A DNA stretch of 64,000 bases from NCBI GenBank assembly GCA_030427885.1, contig JAUICM010000005.1, forward strand, positions 310,001 through 374,000, given 5' to 3'. Position numbers and translations under genes: made by a program. This stretch comes from Rhodothermia bacterium (GTDB lineage Bacteria > Bacteroidota > Rhodothermia > Balneolales > Balneolaceae). Below the pieces are notes generated by a model. The model made no database searches and was not told where the DNA came from. It saw only the letters and a list, made by a program, of their open reading frames with translations. Positions 9,344 to 20,830 of the stretch are shown here, piece by piece (position 1 is the first letter of the stretch; each line of letters opens with the position of its first letter).

Positions 9344-10360
9344 TTACCACCACAATTTGCCGGTTGGATCCTGTTGTATTGAACGAAGTACCTTCATATA
9401 GTTTGCCCGTTCGAAAGCAGCTGGCTCCTTCGTATTGATCTGGCTCATGCTACCTCTCATCTGAGAGACGGAAGAATATTCATTTTGTTCCATCCAGTCC
9501 CGAAGATCAGATTCAATATCTGCTATACGATGAATACCATTCTTCAGAAGTTCAGCTGCCATCATAGTTATATTGGCACCTGCCAGAAGTCCTTTCACTA
9601 CATCTGTTGCAGAATGAACACCTCCCGTAATGGCGATGTCAGCTTGAATACGCTTGTACAGAATAGCTGTCCAGCGCAATGGAAGCCGTAGTTCATCCGA
9701 AGTACTTAGGGTGAGGTTCGGGGTTACTTCAAAAAGTTCGATATCAAGGTCAGGCTGGTAGAACCTGTTGAACATCACCAGACCTTTTGCTCCCAGCCCG
9801 GTCATTTTTTTGGCAATATTTGGAATGGAAGAGAAGAAAGGTGAAAGTTTTACCGAAACAGGAATATGTACTTTTTCACAAACACGGCGTAAAGTTTTCA
9901 GATACATAGTTTCAACTTCCGCACTGGAAAGATCCGGGTCGGTTGGGATGTAATACATATTAAGCTCAATAGCATCGGCTCCCGCCTGTTGCATCAAAGC
10001 AGCGTATTTGGTCCATCCCCCACTGGATATCCCGTTTAAACTGGCTATGACCGGCATGTCAACCTTGGATTTTGCTTTTGCAATATGCTCCAGATAGGTT
10101 TCGGGGCCTACTTCATAAGAATCCATTTCGGGGAAGTAGCTTAGGGCTTCTCCATAACTCTCGGCTCCATGAGACAGATAGTGATCGACTTCAATACTGG
10201 CGATATTGATCTGCTCCTCAAAAAGAGAATGCATAACCACAGCTCCGGCTCCCACATCTTCCATTAACCGGATATTATCCAGGTTCTGTGAAAGGGGAGA
10301 GGCGGAGGGAACAAGGGGTGATTTCAGTTCGAGTCCTAGGTATGAGGTTGAGATATCCAT
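9344..10360 (-). CDS. Dihydroorotate dehydrogenase-like FMN protein, NifJ partner
   Basis: A 338-residue TIM-barrel protein starting [20 protein letters not shown], typical of dihydroorotate dehydrogenase-like proteins found beside nifJ. Visible elements: [23 protein letters not shown] (Asn-rich active-site strand), VSVKLSPF (FMN-contacting Lys) and [23 protein letters not shown] (phosphate-binding). Two starts are possible, a GTG at 10366 overlapping nifJ and an ATG at 10360; the ATG matches the family N-terminus and was chosen. It is downstream of nifJ with essentially no gap, so the two form an operon. The family's usual substrate is not settled; true pyrimidine synthesis is not assured by sequence. 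Confidence 0.85.
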   Translation of the reverse strand: MDISTSYLGLELKSPLVPSASPLSQNLDNIRLMEDVGAGAVVMHSLFEEQINIASIEVDHYLSHGAESYGEALSYFPEMDSYEVGPETYLEHIAKAKSKVDMPVIASLNGISSGGWTKYAALMQQAGADAIELNMYYIPTDPDLSSAEVETMYLKTLRRVCEKVHIPVSVKLSPFFSSIPNIAKKMTGLGAKGLVMFNRFYQPDLDIELFEVTPNLTLSTSDELRLPLRWTAILYKRIQADIAITGGVHSATDVVKGLLAGANITMMAAELLKNGIHRIADIESDLRDWMEQNEYSSVSQMRGSMSQINTKEPAAFERANYMKVLRSIQQDPTGKLWW

Positions 10361-10362
10361 GA

Positions 10363-13300
10363 TCACTCCTGTTCGTTAGTTTCAGTTACGGGTTCTTTTG
10401 CCATTTCTTCCAGGGATTTCCAATGTCCATCCACCCAATCCTGAGCCTCTTTAAGTAATTCGCGGGCTTTTCTCGGGTGAGTCTGGGTCAAGAGCTTGTA
10501 GCGTTGTTCATTGTAGATGTAATCCTTAAGTGGAATTTTTGGTGCTCTGGAATCAAGTTGTAATGGATTCTTACCTTCAAGTCTTAGTCGTGGATCATAT
10601 CGGTATATCGGCCAGTGACCGCTTTGATTAGCCAGTTTCTGCTGATCCAATCCTTTAGACATATCAATACCGTGAGCTATACAGTGGCTGTAAGCTATGA
10701 TAAGTGATGGCCCTTCGTAAGATTCTGCTTCTTTAAAAGCTTTGATCAGCTGATTCTCATTAGCACCCATCGCAACCTGAGCTACATATACATAGCCATA
10801 GTTCATTGCGATGCGCCCAAGATCCTTCTTAGGAGTTGGTTTACCGCCAGCAGCGAATTTAGCGATGGCTCCGAGTCCGGTAGCTTTAGAAGCCTGACCA
10901 CCGGTATTCGAGTACACTTCAGTATCCATAACCAGGACATTCACATTTTTACCAGAAGCCAGCACATGATCGAGTCCTCCGAATCCGATATCATAAGCCC
11001 AACCATCTCCGCCTATGATCCAAACAGATTTTTTGATCAATGAATCGGCGAATTCTTCCAGTCTGCGGGCAGTTGAATTGGGTTTGTGGGATAATCGTTT
11101 GAGAAGTTCATCCACACGATGCTGTTGATTTTTGATCTCTTCTTCGGTGGATTGATCCGACGAGATCAAATGTTCAGCCAGGGATTCAGGAATTTCCTTA
11201 CCTCTCATTTGTTTGAGCAAGTTGACTGCGGTCTCTGTCTGTTTGTCGATCGAGAGCCTCATTCCTAAACCAAACTCGGCATTATCTTCGAACAGAGAGT
11301 TATTCCAGGCCGGGCCACATCCATTGGAATCGGTGCTCCATGGAGTTGTAGGCAGGTTTCCACCATATATACTGGAACAACCTGTTGCATTGGCTACCAC
11401 CATTCTATCACCAAAAAGGCGGGTTAGTAAACTCAGATAAGGAGTTTCGCCACAACCGGCGCAGGCACCTGAAAACTCGAAATAAGGATCCAGTAACTGT
11501 GTTTCTTTGGTTTTATTGAATTCCATTTCGGTATGTTCTTTAATCTTCATGGAGGGAAGGTCGACAAAGAAATTCCAGTTAGCTTCTTCCTGTTCCTGGA
11601 TCGGAAGCTTGGATTCCATATTAAGGGCTTTACGACTCAGATTGGTTTTATCCTTCGCAGGACAAACTTCAACACACAATGAACAGCCGGTGCAGTCATC
11701 CACAGAAACCTGAAGGGTGTATTGCTGGTCAGGTAATTCTTTGAATCGTGCTTTGGAGAATTTAAAGGCATCCGGAGCCTCAGCTAATAATTCAACTGGC
11801 ACCACTTTAGAACGGATTACAGCATGTGGACAAGCCATAACACATTTACCACACTGTATACAGATATCGGGATCCCAAACGGGAATCTCCATGGCGATAT
11901 CTCTTTTCTCCCATTTAGTTGTGTTACTTGGATAAGTTCCGTCACAAGGGAGAGCACTTACCGGAAGATTATCTCCATTTCCATTGATTATCTCCGCGAT
12001 CACGTTTTGCACAAATTCAGGTGATTCAGCTGGTAATGCACCACTCATCTTAATGTTTGAAGTGGCGCGTTTTGGGATAGTCACTTCATGCAAATGTTCC
12101 AGCGACATATCCACAGCCCTGAAATTCATCTCAACAATGGTTTTGCCACGTTTGCTGTAGGTCTTCTCGATATACTCTTTGATTTTTTCGATGGCCTGTT
12201 TTTTAGGAAGTACATTGGAGATGGCAAAGAAACAGGTTTGCATCACCGTATTGATACGAATGCCCAGATTAGCCTCACGGGCAACTTTGTAAGCATCAAT
12301 CACATAAAGCTTCAGTTCTTTATCGAGGATCTGTTTCTGGACTTTATTCGGAAGGTTCTTCCAGACCGTTTTATCATCAAAAGGGCTGTTCAGCAGAACG
12401 GTTGCTCCTTTGGAAGCCAATGCCAAAGTATCGTAACGCTGTAAGAATCCAAACTGGTGAACACCTACAAAATCTGCGTTTCTGATGAGGTATGGCCGGT
12501 TTACAGGATCTGGTCCGAATCTCAGGTGAGAAATGGTTTTAGCACCAGATTTCTTAGAATCATACACAAAATAACCCTGAGCGTTGAGCTCAGTTTCCTC
12601 ACCAATGATCTTGATCGAATTTTTATTAGCCCCTACAGTACCATCAGAGCCCAGGCCCCAGAAAACAGCTTTAGTAGTTTTCCTGGTCTCAATATCAAAA
12701 TCAGGGTCAAATGGGAGAGAAGTATGGGTTACATCATCATTGATACCGATGGTAAAATGGTTCTTAGGATAATCTTTGGCTGTTTCATCGAAGATGGCTT
12801 TAACCATACCCGGTGTAAATTCCTTGGATGACAAACCATAACGACCACCAGTAATACGTGGTATCCTTTCAAATTTTGGAGTTTCAGAGCTTTGATCTTC
12901 GATCAACGCTGTAACAACATCCTGGTATAAGGGTTCTCCCATACCACCAGGTTCTTTTGTACGGTCAAGAACGGCAATAGTCTGCACTGTTTTGGGCAGA
13001 GCTTTGATCAGATGTTCCATTGAAAACGGACGGAATAACCTGACTTTGACCACCCCGATCTTCTCACCTTTTTTTGAAAGATACTGAACTGTTTCCTCGA
13101 CAGTATCAGCACCGGAACCCATAATCACGATCACACGCTCAGCATCGTTAGCACCCGTATAATCGAAGAGTTTATAGCTGCGCCCTGTTTTTTTCTTGAA
13201 ATCTTTCATTACGGACTCAACAATTTCAGGAGTAGCCAGATAGTAGGGATTTACTGTTTCCCTTGACTGGAAGAACACATCAGGATTTTGTGCTGTTCCG

Positions 13301-13947
13301 CGAATAAATGGCTTATTAGGATTCATGCCACGGTTACGGTGCGCTTTCACAAGCTCCGGATCTATCATCTTCTGGATCACTTTATCCGGGATCACTTCAA
13401 TTTTAGCAATCTCATGGGAGGTGCGGAACCCATCAAATACATGGAGAAACGGGATACGGGATTGTAAGGTAGCCGCCTGTGAGATGAGAGCGAAGTCCAT
13501 TGCTTCCTGAACCGAGTTGGCAAAAAGCATTCCCCAGCCGGTGGAACGTGCAGCCATCACATCACTGTGATCCCCGAAGATTGAGAGTGCCTGTGTGGCA
13601 ACCGATCTTGCAGCAATATGAAAAACAGTAGGAGTTAATTCTCCAGCAATTTTATACATATTGGGGAGCATAAGCAGCAGGCCCTGACTCGCGGTGAATG
13701 TAGTAGTAAGTGAACCACCCTGCAGAGCCCCATGAACGGCTCCGGCAGCCCCGCCTTCACTTTGCATTTCAACAACCTTGGGAATGTCGCCCCAAATGTT
13801 TTTCTGGCTCTTTACACTCCAGAGGTCAGCCCATTCTCCCATAGGTGAAGCAGGAGTTATCGGATAGATTGCAATTACTTCGTTGGTTCTGAATGCAACA
13901 TGAGCTGCTGCTTCATTTCCGTCCATTGTTCTGAATATACTTTTCAT
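10363..13947 (-). CDS. nifJ: Pyruvate:ferredoxin (flavodoxin) oxidoreductase
   Basis: A 1194-residue single-chain PFOR with the standard order: alpha domain I with [14 protein letters not shown], domain II, gamma domain ([17 protein letters not shown] near residue 430), a two-cluster ferredoxin domain ([14 protein letters not shown] near 696; [13 protein letters not shown] near 752), and a C-terminal TPP domain ([42 protein letters not shown]). The fourth 4Fe-4S cluster ligands are CAGC plus a later Cys ([10 protein letters not shown]). It oxidises pyruvate to acetyl-CoA + CO2, or works in reverse, with ferredoxin or flavodoxin. All cofactor motifs look intact. An AGGGGA stretch lies just before the ATG. 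It is transcribed divergently from the kinase genes, with the DHOD-like gene behind it. Confidence 0.95.
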   Translation of the reverse strand: MKSIFRTMDGNEAAAHVAFRTNEVIAIYPITPASPMGEWADLWSVKSQKNIWGDIPKVVEMQSEGGAAGAVHGALQGGSLTTTFTASQGLLLMLPNMYKIAGELTPTVFHIAARSVATQALSIFGDHSDVMAARSTGWGMLFANSVQEAMDFALISQAATLQSRIPFLHVFDGFRTSHEIAKIEVIPDKVIQKMIDPELVKAHRNRGMNPNKPFIRGTAQNPDVFFQSRETVNPYYLATPEIVESVMKDFKKKTGRSYKLFDYTGANDAERVIVIMGSGADTVEETVQYLSKKGEKIGVVKVRLFRPFSMEHLIKALPKTVQTIAVLDRTKEPGGMGEPLYQDVVTALIEDQSSETPKFERIPRITGGRYGLSSKEFTPGMVKAIFDETAKDYPKNHFTIGINDDVTHTSLPFDPDFDIETRKTTKAVFWGLGSDGTVGANKNSIKIIGEETELNAQGYFVYDSKKSGAKTISHLRFGPDPVNRPYLIRNADFVGVHQFGFLQRYDTLALASKGATVLLNSPFDDKTVWKNLPNKVQKQILDKELKLYVIDAYKVAREANLGIRINTVMQTCFFAISNVLPKKQAIEKIKEYIEKTYSKRGKTIVEMNFRAVDMSLEHLHEVTIPKRATSNIKMSGALPAESPEFVQNVIAEIINGNGDNLPVSALPCDGTYPSNTTKWEKRDIAMEIPVWDPDICIQCGKCVMACPHAVIRSKVVPVELLAEAPDAFKFSKARFKELPDQQYTLQVSVDDCTGCSLCVEVCPAKDKTNLSRKALNMESKLPIQEQEEANWNFFVDLPSMKIKEHTEMEFNKTKETQLLDPYFEFSGACAGCGETPYLSLLTRLFGDRMVVANATGCSSIYGGNLPTTPWSTDSNGCGPAWNNSLFEDNAEFGLGMRLSIDKQTETAVNLLKQMRGKEIPESLAEHLISSDQSTEEEIKNQQHRVDELLKRLSHKPNSTARRLEEFADSLIKKSVWIIGGDGWAYDIGFGGLDHVLASGKNVNVLVMDTEVYSNTGGQASKATGLGAIAKFAAGGKPTPKKDLGRIAMNYGYVYVAQVAMGANENQLIKAFKEAESYEGPSLIIAYSHCIAHGIDMSKGLDQQKLANQSGHWPIYRYDPRLRLEGKNPLQLDSRAPKIPLKDYIYNEQRYKLLTQTHPRKARELLKEAQDWVDGHWKSLEEMAKEPVTETNEQE

Positions 13948-14075
13948 GATGGTTCCCCTATTCCTTATTCATGACTTTGATTCACATTAACCTTGAATTA
14001 TGAAATTTGAATGAATTCCAATGCAATGGAAAAACCGGGGATTAGGAAAATTTATTAAGCATTGGGGCTCTTTAA

Positions 14076-14106
14076 TTTGTTTTTCTGAGGGTGGTATGTA
14101 TTTTCA
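14076..14106 (+). promoter_or_regulatory. Candidate Bacteroidota-type promoter for the sensor-kinase block
   Basis: TTTG at 14076-14079 and TATTTTCA at 14099-14106 are separated by 19 bp, resembling the TTTG / TAnnTTTG promoter of Bacteroidota (the second box matches 6 of 8 positions). It lies 47 bp upstream of the first kinase start, in the divergent region between nifJ and the kinases. Confidence 0.35.
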
Positions 14107-14152
14107 TCGCAATTATAAAGACTGGGATAGCTAAGGAAGTAGCGGTAAGGCA

Positions 14153-17137
14153 GTGAGAAGTTTAATAATGTTGGCGTTAGTATTATTAGCCGTGGACATT
14201 AGTTTAGGGCAGAATATACCATCCCAAAGTTATGTGGTAACACATTTTGGGATGGAGGATGGACTGCCCCAAAGTTCTGTGAATGATATCATTCAAACCA
14301 AAGACGGTTATATCTGGTTGGCAACCTTTGGCGGACTTGTTAGGTTCGATGGTAATACCTTCACAACTTTTGATCGTTCAAATACTGAGAATTTCAATTC
14401 AGATAGAATCCTCAGATTATTTGAAGATAGTGAAGGGGGGTTGTGGATCTTTCCTGAAAACGTGGAAACTATAATGTATCGCTTTAAAGATGGAAAGATC
14501 AGACGTTATACTTTTCCTGAAAAGAAAGCGACCCTACTGGACATGTATACCGATAGAAGAGGAGTGCTTTGGCTGACAGCTTTTGGTAAAAGCTACCAGT
14601 TTAAGAATAATGAATTTGTTGAGGTGCCTGTAAGTAATGATCAGAATCTGTTGGAGGCAGCACTTTCAGATACAAATGGAGTTTGGATTCTGGGTGGATC
14701 GAGGCTCCTTAAAACGTATGGTGATCAGGTTGTTCAGTACATGGATATTAAAACCAAAATGAACATTATACCTAACAGGATCATTGAATATCCAAGGGGA
14801 TCGGGAACGATCTATCTGGGAACGATAGATGAAGGTGTTATCCGCGTAAGGAATAAGGAACTGGATTTTTTCAATTCAGGTAATGGCCTTCCAAGCAATT
14901 ATGTACTCGATTTTATCACAGACAAATCAGGTAATTTTTATACATATATGTTTTCGAGGTTTGCCAAATGGAACGGCTCATATTTTGAGGAGTTCGATCC
15001 GGTAAAAGAACCGGAAGACCTTCAGTATAAAGCAATACTTGAAGATTATGAGGGGAACTTATGGATGGGAACAGCAGGTAATGGGTTATTTCGCCTACGA
15101 CCTTCAGCTATCAGTATGATAGATAAAGACCAGGGCCTTGCAACCGAGATTATGTTATCAATAACCATGTTAAGAGATGGTTCTGCATTACTCTCTACTA
15201 ATTGTGGAGGAATTTATGAATGGAGAGATGGAAGAGCTACATATTCGAAACTTCATAAATTCATGGGCGGAGGTTGCAACTGGTCGGTCTATGAGGACTC
15301 AAAAGAAAGAATATGGATCGGAGCCGAATATCCATATGTGATAAACTCGTTTGATAAAGAAGGAATTTACCTGGGAAAGGGAGCCGGATATACACCAGGA
15401 GTTATATTTACCATAACTGAAGATAAAGATCACAAAGTATGGGTGGGTACTTCTACAGGACTTTATGTTTTTGAAAATGATAAGATCGTTAAACATTACA
15501 CTACAGAAAACGGGTTATCCTACCTTGATGTAAGAACATTGTTTGAAGACAACGATGGCACGATGTGGGTAGGTACAATGAGTGGGTTAAATGCAATCCG
15601 TGGTGATCAGGTAACAAGGATCAGCCTGGCTAATGATTATGAGGGGGAAGAAGAATATGTACAGCCTACAATAAGGGCCATCTATAAAGATGAAGAAGGG
15701 ACTATGTGGGTCGGTTCCTATGGAAATGGTCTTTTTCGGATAAAAGATAGTGAAATTACCAACCTTACAGTTTCGGACGGGCTATTTGATAATATAATCT
15801 CTCATATCATAGAAGATATGTATGGCTACTTCTGGATGGGTAGTAACAGAGGAATCGCCAGGGTCAGTAGATCAGACCTTAATAAGTATATCAGCGGCGA
15901 GATCAATGAATTTAAAGTAAGTAGTTATGGAGCCTCTGATGGAATGAATTCTGCAGAGACCAACGGTGGGTTTCAGCCAAATGCTGTAATGGATTCTCTT
16001 GGCAGGATCTATTTCCCAACAGTAGCTGGGGTTGCTGTGGTGGATCCTGAAAAAGTGAAGATAAATGAAATTCCACCACCAGTACAAATTGAACATCTGC
16101 GAACTATTGATGAGGAGTTATCCTTTGATAACTCGATTGAGCTCTCGTATGACAATCCGTTTATTGAGCTCGCATATACTGCAATCAGTTTTACGGACCC
16201 AAAAAATGTAAACTTTAAATATAAGATGGAGGGACTGGACGATTCCTGGATAGATGTGGGGAACAGGAGAGTGGCTCTATATTCAAAATTACCGGCAGGT
16301 AAATATACATTTAGAGTGATTGCCAGTAATAACGATGGGGTATGGAATGAAACCGGTGACTCATTAGAGATCATCATTGTTCCTCCGTTTTGGCAAACTA
16401 TTTGGTTTTACGGTATTATCGGATTCTTATTGTTAACCGTGGGGCCACTCATATTTTATTATCGTGTTAAGCAGCTCAAAAAAGAAAACGATCGCCAAAA
16501 AAGATTTACCGAGCAGCTGATCGAATCTCAGGAACAGGAGAGGCGTCGTATTGCAGCTGAACTTCATGATGGTTTAGGACAACAGATACTTGTGATAAAA
16601 AACCGAGTGGAACTGGCCAAGAAGCAATCCGGGAACACTGAAATGTTAAAAGAACAGTTGGATGAGATCCTGCAAAGTGCCGTTGTTTCCATTTCAGATG
16701 TACGTACTATTTCGCATGGATTGAGGCCTGTTCACCTGGAAAAATTTGGTCTAACTGACTCTTTGAACAATCTGTGTGAACAATTACAGAAGACTTCGGA
16801 AATTGAATGGAGTTATTATTTCGAGAATATTGATGGGTATATACCTGAAGACAAAGAGATCAATTTTTATCGGGTTATCCAGGAATCCATTAATAATATT
16901 CTAAAACATTCGGAAGCAGAGGAAGCTTCAGTTGTGGTAAAAAAAATAGATGGTGAGATTCGTGGTACGATCTGGGACAATGGAAAAGGGTTCGATATGA
17001 AGAAAGAGTCAGGATTTCACGGCTTGGGTTTTGTTGGAATGAAAGAACGTGTTGAAAGCCTTGGAGGAAATATTTCAATTAATTCTGAAAGCGGAGTTGG
17101 CACATCTATAAAAATTACCGTTCCTTTTTCTGGTTAA
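14153..17137 (+). CDS. Propeller-type sensor histidine kinase (paralogue 1)
   Basis: A 994-residue sensor kinase. A signal sequence (residues ~1-20, ends SLGQ) precedes a periplasmic two-component-regulator propeller with repeats such as LPQSSVNDIIQTKDGYIWLATFGG, MWVGT and FWMGSNRG, then a Y_Y_Y domain (FKYKMEGLDDSW...AGKYTFRV). One membrane helix lies at ~746-770. The cytoplasmic part is a HisKA_3 dimerisation domain with ELHDGLGQQ (phospho-His, ~805-810) and a HATPase_c domain with N box (ESINNILKHSEAEEA) and G box (DNGKGFD; GLGFVGMKERV). The start used is a GTG; an in-frame ATG lies 15 bp inside. It is 17 bp upstream of a close paralogue and is followed by a NarL-type regulator. The signal sensed may be periplasmic oligosaccharides, as known for some relatives; inference only. 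Confidence 0.9.
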   Translation: MRSLIMLALVLLAVDISLGQNIPSQSYVVTHFGMEDGLPQSSVNDIIQTKDGYIWLATFGGLVRFDGNTFTTFDRSNTENFNSDRILRLFEDSEGGLWIFPENVETIMYRFKDGKIRRYTFPEKKATLLDMYTDRRGVLWLTAFGKSYQFKNNEFVEVPVSNDQNLLEAALSDTNGVWILGGSRLLKTYGDQVVQYMDIKTKMNIIPNRIIEYPRGSGTIYLGTIDEGVIRVRNKELDFFNSGNGLPSNYVLDFITDKSGNFYTYMFSRFAKWNGSYFEEFDPVKEPEDLQYKAILEDYEGNLWMGTAGNGLFRLRPSAISMIDKDQGLATEIMLSITMLRDGSALLSTNCGGIYEWRDGRATYSKLHKFMGGGCNWSVYEDSKERIWIGAEYPYVINSFDKEGIYLGKGAGYTPGVIFTITEDKDHKVWVGTSTGLYVFENDKIVKHYTTENGLSYLDVRTLFEDNDGTMWVGTMSGLNAIRGDQVTRISLANDYEGEEEYVQPTIRAIYKDEEGTMWVGSYGNGLFRIKDSEITNLTVSDGLFDNIISHIIEDMYGYFWMGSNRGIARVSRSDLNKYISGEINEFKVSSYGASDGMNSAETNGGFQPNAVMDSLGRIYFPTVAGVAVVDPEKVKINEIPPPVQIEHLRTIDEELSFDNSIELSYDNPFIELAYTAISFTDPKNVNFKYKMEGLDDSWIDVGNRRVALYSKLPAGKYTFRVIASNNDGVWNETGDSLEIIIVPPFWQTIWFYGIIGFLLLTVGPLIFYYRVKQLKKENDRQKRFTEQLIESQEQERRRIAAELHDGLGQQILVIKNRVELAKKQSGNTEMLKEQLDEILQSAVVSISDVRTISHGLRPVHLEKFGLTDSLNNLCEQLQKTSEIEWSYYFENIDGYIPEDKEINFYRVIQESINNILKHSEAEEASVVVKKIDGEIRGTIWDNGKGFDMKKESGFHGLGFVGMKERVESLGGNISINSESGVGTSIKITVPFSG

Positions 17138-17154
17138 TGCGATGTACATGAAAA

Positions 17155-20145
17155 ATGAATAAGAAGGTAACTTTAGCATCAGTCATTTGTTTTTTGCTTG
17201 TATTTTGGGGACAGATCTTGTTAGGGCAGGGTATTGAGCTTCAAAACTATGTGGTTACTCAATGGGGGATGGAGGAAGGACTACCTCAGAGTTCGGTGAA
17301 TGATATTATACAAACAAGGGACGGTTATATCTGGATGGCTACTTTTGGAGGTATAGTACGATTCGATGGGGTATCATTTACGACTTTTGATCGTGCTAAT
17401 ACGGAAGAGATGCGATCTGATAGAGTATTGACTCTATTCGAAGACAGTCAGGGTTCCATTTGGATTGGTACAGAGGATGGACTCCTGAAATACAATCATG
17501 GGAATTTTGAGACCTATTTATTAACTGTGAATGGGCAGGTGTATGCTCCTAACTGGTTGATTGAAGATGGAAATGGAAAAATCTGGATCTCCGTAAATGG
17601 AGAAATATTTACACTAAAAGACAATCAATTTGTAAAACAACCTGTCCTGATTGATGACCGGGTAAAGAAGGCTGCACTAAAAGATCCCGATGGGGTATGG
17701 ATTGCACATGCAAAAGAATTGCTAAGAACCACAGGGGATACCGTGGTTCAGGTCATGGATCTGGGTAATATGCTTCCTTCCAATATCATAGATTTTATTG
17801 AATACCCGCAAGGTTCTGGTACTTATTTTTTTGGTACTGATGGAGATGGTGTTATTCGCTATGAGGATGAGGAGTTCACAAAATACAGCGCGGATGCAGG
17901 ACTGGCATCCAGGTATATTTGGAATTTTAATACCGATCGTCAGGGTAATTTCTGGGTCTCTGCTTATAATGGTCAGAGTTTTTGGACCGGCAAGGGATTT
18001 CAGGAATTCAAAGCTGTTACCTCAAAAGAAGATATTCAGTTTACCAGTATTCTTGAGGACAATGAAGGGAACTATTGGGTTGGTACAATGGAAAAAGGGG
18101 TATATAAATTACGCCCTTCTGTTATAACAACTATTGGGTTCGACCAAGGTTTGTTGAACGATAAAATGCTATCGCTTACCACCCTTAAGGATGGAAGAGT
18201 TCTTTTTGCCACAAACTGTGGAGGGATCTACGAATTCAAGGGTAAAGAAGTAGAACCACTAGCTTTAAATCAATGGCTTCCTAACCAGTGCGTATGGTCA
18301 ATCTTTGAAGATTCGAAGGGGCGGGTCTGGTTCGGAGCCAGAGAATTATACAGAGTAAATTCTCTGGATAAACCGGGAAACCTGATTGGAAAGGAACAAG
18401 GGTTTACTGGCAACGATATTTATGCCATTTATGAAGATTCAGAAGGAAATATCTGGATTGGTTGTTTTAACGGCTTATATAGATTCGATGGTAAATCATA
18501 TCATCGGTTTTCAATTGAAGACGGACTGGCCTATAATGATACAAGGACAATTTTTGAAGACAGCAAGGGGAATCTGTGGGTAGGTTCTTCATCGGGTCTG
18601 AGTGTATTAAGGGGTGATGAGATTCGAAAGATCAGTTTGCTTGATGGTGTGGACGTCTCAAAATCTAATCCTGAGCCATACATTCGTGCAATTCATGAAG
18701 ATGAGAATGGAACCATGTGGTTTGGTTCTTATGGAAGTGGAATTTTCAGATTGAAAGATGGAGAACTTTCAAATATCCGAGCCGAAGATGGATTATTCGA
18801 TAATATTGTTTCCCATCTGAGGGAAGATGAATTCGGAAATTTCTGGATGGGAAGTAACAGAGGAATATTCAGAGCAAAAAGGGCAGATCTTAATGATTTC
18901 AGTGATGGAAAAGTAAATTCTGTAAGCAGTATTTCCTATGGTGTTGAGGATGGAATGAAATCTGCAGAAACCAATGGTGGATTTCAGCCCAGTACAATTT
19001 TTGATGAGGAAGGTAATATCTATTTTCCAACAATCAGTGGAGTGGCAGTTGTAGCGACAAAGAAAATTGAAGATGTTACCAATGCGCCTCCGGTATATAT
19101 AGAACGTCTCAGTTCCAGCGAAGACCAGATCCCATTATCAGAAAGTATAACATTGCCATATGATAATGCATATATAGAGATCAGATACACAGCTTTGAAT
19201 TATAAGGATCCAGATAAGCTTATTTTCAGATATAAGATGGAAGGGTTTGATAATAACTGGATAAATGTAGATAACCGGAGAATTGCACTCTATTCTAAGA
19301 TCCCTCCGGGAAATTATACATTTCAGGTGAATGCAAGTACTAATAATGGAGTTTGGAGTGAGAAAGGAGCTTCGTTAAAAATAACTGTAGTACCTCCGTT
19401 CTGGCAGACAACCTGGTTTTATGTCCTAATCGGTTTTCTTTTCCTGATATCGGGTCCACTGATATTTTATTATAGGTTCAGCCTGCTTAAAAAAGACCGG
19501 GACAGGCAGAAACGATTTACAGAACAGCTCATCGAATCACAGGAACAGGAACGCCGTCGTATTGCCTCTGAACTACATGATGGTCTTGGTCAGCAAATAC
19601 TGGTAATAAAGAACCGAGTTGAGTTAGCAAAGAAACAGGTTTCTGATCCGAAAATGTTGACAGAGCAGCTGGACGAAATTTTGCAAAGTGCAGTGGTTTC
19701 TATCTCCGATGTCAGATCTATTTCACATGGATTGCGTCCTGTTAATCTGGAGAAGTTCGGACTTACAGAGGCACTGTCTAATCTTTGTGATCAGGTACAG
19801 GATGCTTCTGAAGTTAATTGGAGTTATTATTTTGACAATATTGACGGGGTTATCCCTGAAGAAAAGGAGATCAATTTTTATAGAGTGATTCAGGAAGCCA
19901 TCAATAATATCTTAAAACATTCATCAGCTGAGGAAGCCTCAGTAATGGTAAAACAAGTAGGGAATGAAATAAAAGCGACCATTTGGGATGATGGAATTGG
20001 TTTCGATCCGAAAGAGGAGGTTATCTTTGGCGGACTCGGTTTTATCGGGATGAAGGAAAGAATTGAAACGTTGGGAGGTACCATCAGTTTGGAATCGAAA
20101 ATAACTGAGGGTACCACTTTGAGAATTATAATACCGATAGCATAA
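17155..20145 (+). CDS. Propeller-type sensor histidine kinase (paralogue 2)
   Basis: A 996-residue tandem paralogue of the preceding kinase with the same order: signal peptide (ends LLGQ), propeller repeats beginning LPQSSVNDIIQTRDGYIWMATFGG, Y_Y_Y domain (FRYKMEGFDNNW), one membrane helix, HisKA_3 (RRRIASELHDGLGQQ) and HATPase_c (WDDGIGFD; GLGFIGMKERIE). The region around the phospho-acceptor His is almost identical in both copies, whereas the propeller blades differ clearly. This suggests that both act on the same regulator but respond to different cues. The stop codon is directly followed by the ATG of the response regulator, indicating one operon. Confidence 0.9.
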   Translation: MNKKVTLASVICFLLVFWGQILLGQGIELQNYVVTQWGMEEGLPQSSVNDIIQTRDGYIWMATFGGIVRFDGVSFTTFDRANTEEMRSDRVLTLFEDSQGSIWIGTEDGLLKYNHGNFETYLLTVNGQVYAPNWLIEDGNGKIWISVNGEIFTLKDNQFVKQPVLIDDRVKKAALKDPDGVWIAHAKELLRTTGDTVVQVMDLGNMLPSNIIDFIEYPQGSGTYFFGTDGDGVIRYEDEEFTKYSADAGLASRYIWNFNTDRQGNFWVSAYNGQSFWTGKGFQEFKAVTSKEDIQFTSILEDNEGNYWVGTMEKGVYKLRPSVITTIGFDQGLLNDKMLSLTTLKDGRVLFATNCGGIYEFKGKEVEPLALNQWLPNQCVWSIFEDSKGRVWFGARELYRVNSLDKPGNLIGKEQGFTGNDIYAIYEDSEGNIWIGCFNGLYRFDGKSYHRFSIEDGLAYNDTRTIFEDSKGNLWVGSSSGLSVLRGDEIRKISLLDGVDVSKSNPEPYIRAIHEDENGTMWFGSYGSGIFRLKDGELSNIRAEDGLFDNIVSHLREDEFGNFWMGSNRGIFRAKRADLNDFSDGKVNSVSSISYGVEDGMKSAETNGGFQPSTIFDEEGNIYFPTISGVAVVATKKIEDVTNAPPVYIERLSSSEDQIPLSESITLPYDNAYIEIRYTALNYKDPDKLIFRYKMEGFDNNWINVDNRRIALYSKIPPGNYTFQVNASTNNGVWSEKGASLKITVVPPFWQTTWFYVLIGFLFLISGPLIFYYRFSLLKKDRDRQKRFTEQLIESQEQERRRIASELHDGLGQQILVIKNRVELAKKQVSDPKMLTEQLDEILQSAVVSISDVRSISHGLRPVNLEKFGLTEALSNLCDQVQDASEVNWSYYFDNIDGVIPEEKEINFYRVIQEAINNILKHSSAEEASVMVKQVGNEIKATIWDDGIGFDPKEEVIFGGLGFIGMKERIETLGGTISLESKITEGTTLRIIIPIA

Positions 20146-20793
20146 ATGAAAGAAATAAAAATAGTCATCGCAGACGATCATGCTCTGATCAGAAGAGGAT
20201 TGGTTACAGTACTAAGTGCACACAATGACCTCAATATCATTGAAACAGTGAATGGAGAGGAGGCACTTAAACAGATACGGGAACACGAGCCACCTATTGC
20301 TATTCTTGATGTTGAGATGCCAAAAATGACTGGTTTCGAAGTAGCCAGAAAGGTCGAAAAAGAAGGTCTGAATACCAGTATCGTATTTTTAACAATGCTG
20401 AATGATGAATCAGCCTTCAATACCGCCATGGATATTGGAATAAGAGGCTATGTATTAAAAGAAAATACGGTAAACGAGATCGAGGATTGTGTTAGAAGAG
20501 TTCTTGAGGGTAAGTATTATATAAGTCCCGATTTATCTGATCTGTTGATGAAAAGAAACTCCAAAGCAGCATCACCCTCTAGTGATAAAGACGGTTTACA
20601 TCAGTTAACGCCATCCGAAAGTACTATTCTTAAATTGATCTCACAGATGAAGACAAGCAAGGAGATCGCAAAGAGTCTGGGCATAAGTATCAAAACAGTA
20701 CAGAACCACCGTAATAACATCTGTAAAAAACTTGATCTAAGTGGAACTCACGCGCTTCTGAAGTTCGCTATGGAAAAAGCAGATCACCTATAG
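20146..20793 (+). CDS. NarL/FixJ-family response regulator
   Basis: A 215-residue two-domain regulator. The receiver domain (1-120) has the acidic pair in VIADDH, phospho-acceptor Asp55 (AILDVEMPKMTG), a Thr switch (VFLTML) and the conserved Lys (YVLKEN). A LuxR-type HTH (about 152-210: LTPSESTILKLISQ...SKEIAKSLGISIKTVQNHRNNI) binds DNA. It starts immediately after the stop of kinase 2, so it is very probably the partner of one or both HisKA_3 kinases. Its targets are unknown, but the giant T9SS gene 620 bp downstream is a natural candidate. Confidence 0.92.
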   Translation: MKEIKIVIADDHALIRRGLVTVLSAHNDLNIIETVNGEEALKQIREHEPPIAILDVEMPKMTGFEVARKVEKEGLNTSIVFLTMLNDESAFNTAMDIGIRGYVLKENTVNEIEDCVRRVLEGKYYISPDLSDLLMKRNSKAASPSSDKDGLHQLTPSESTILKLISQMKTSKEIAKSLGISIKTVQNHRNNICKKLDLSGTHALLKFAMEKADHL

Positions 20794-20830
20794 ATGCCTC
20801 GATCATAATAGGGTGAAAGTACGTTACTTT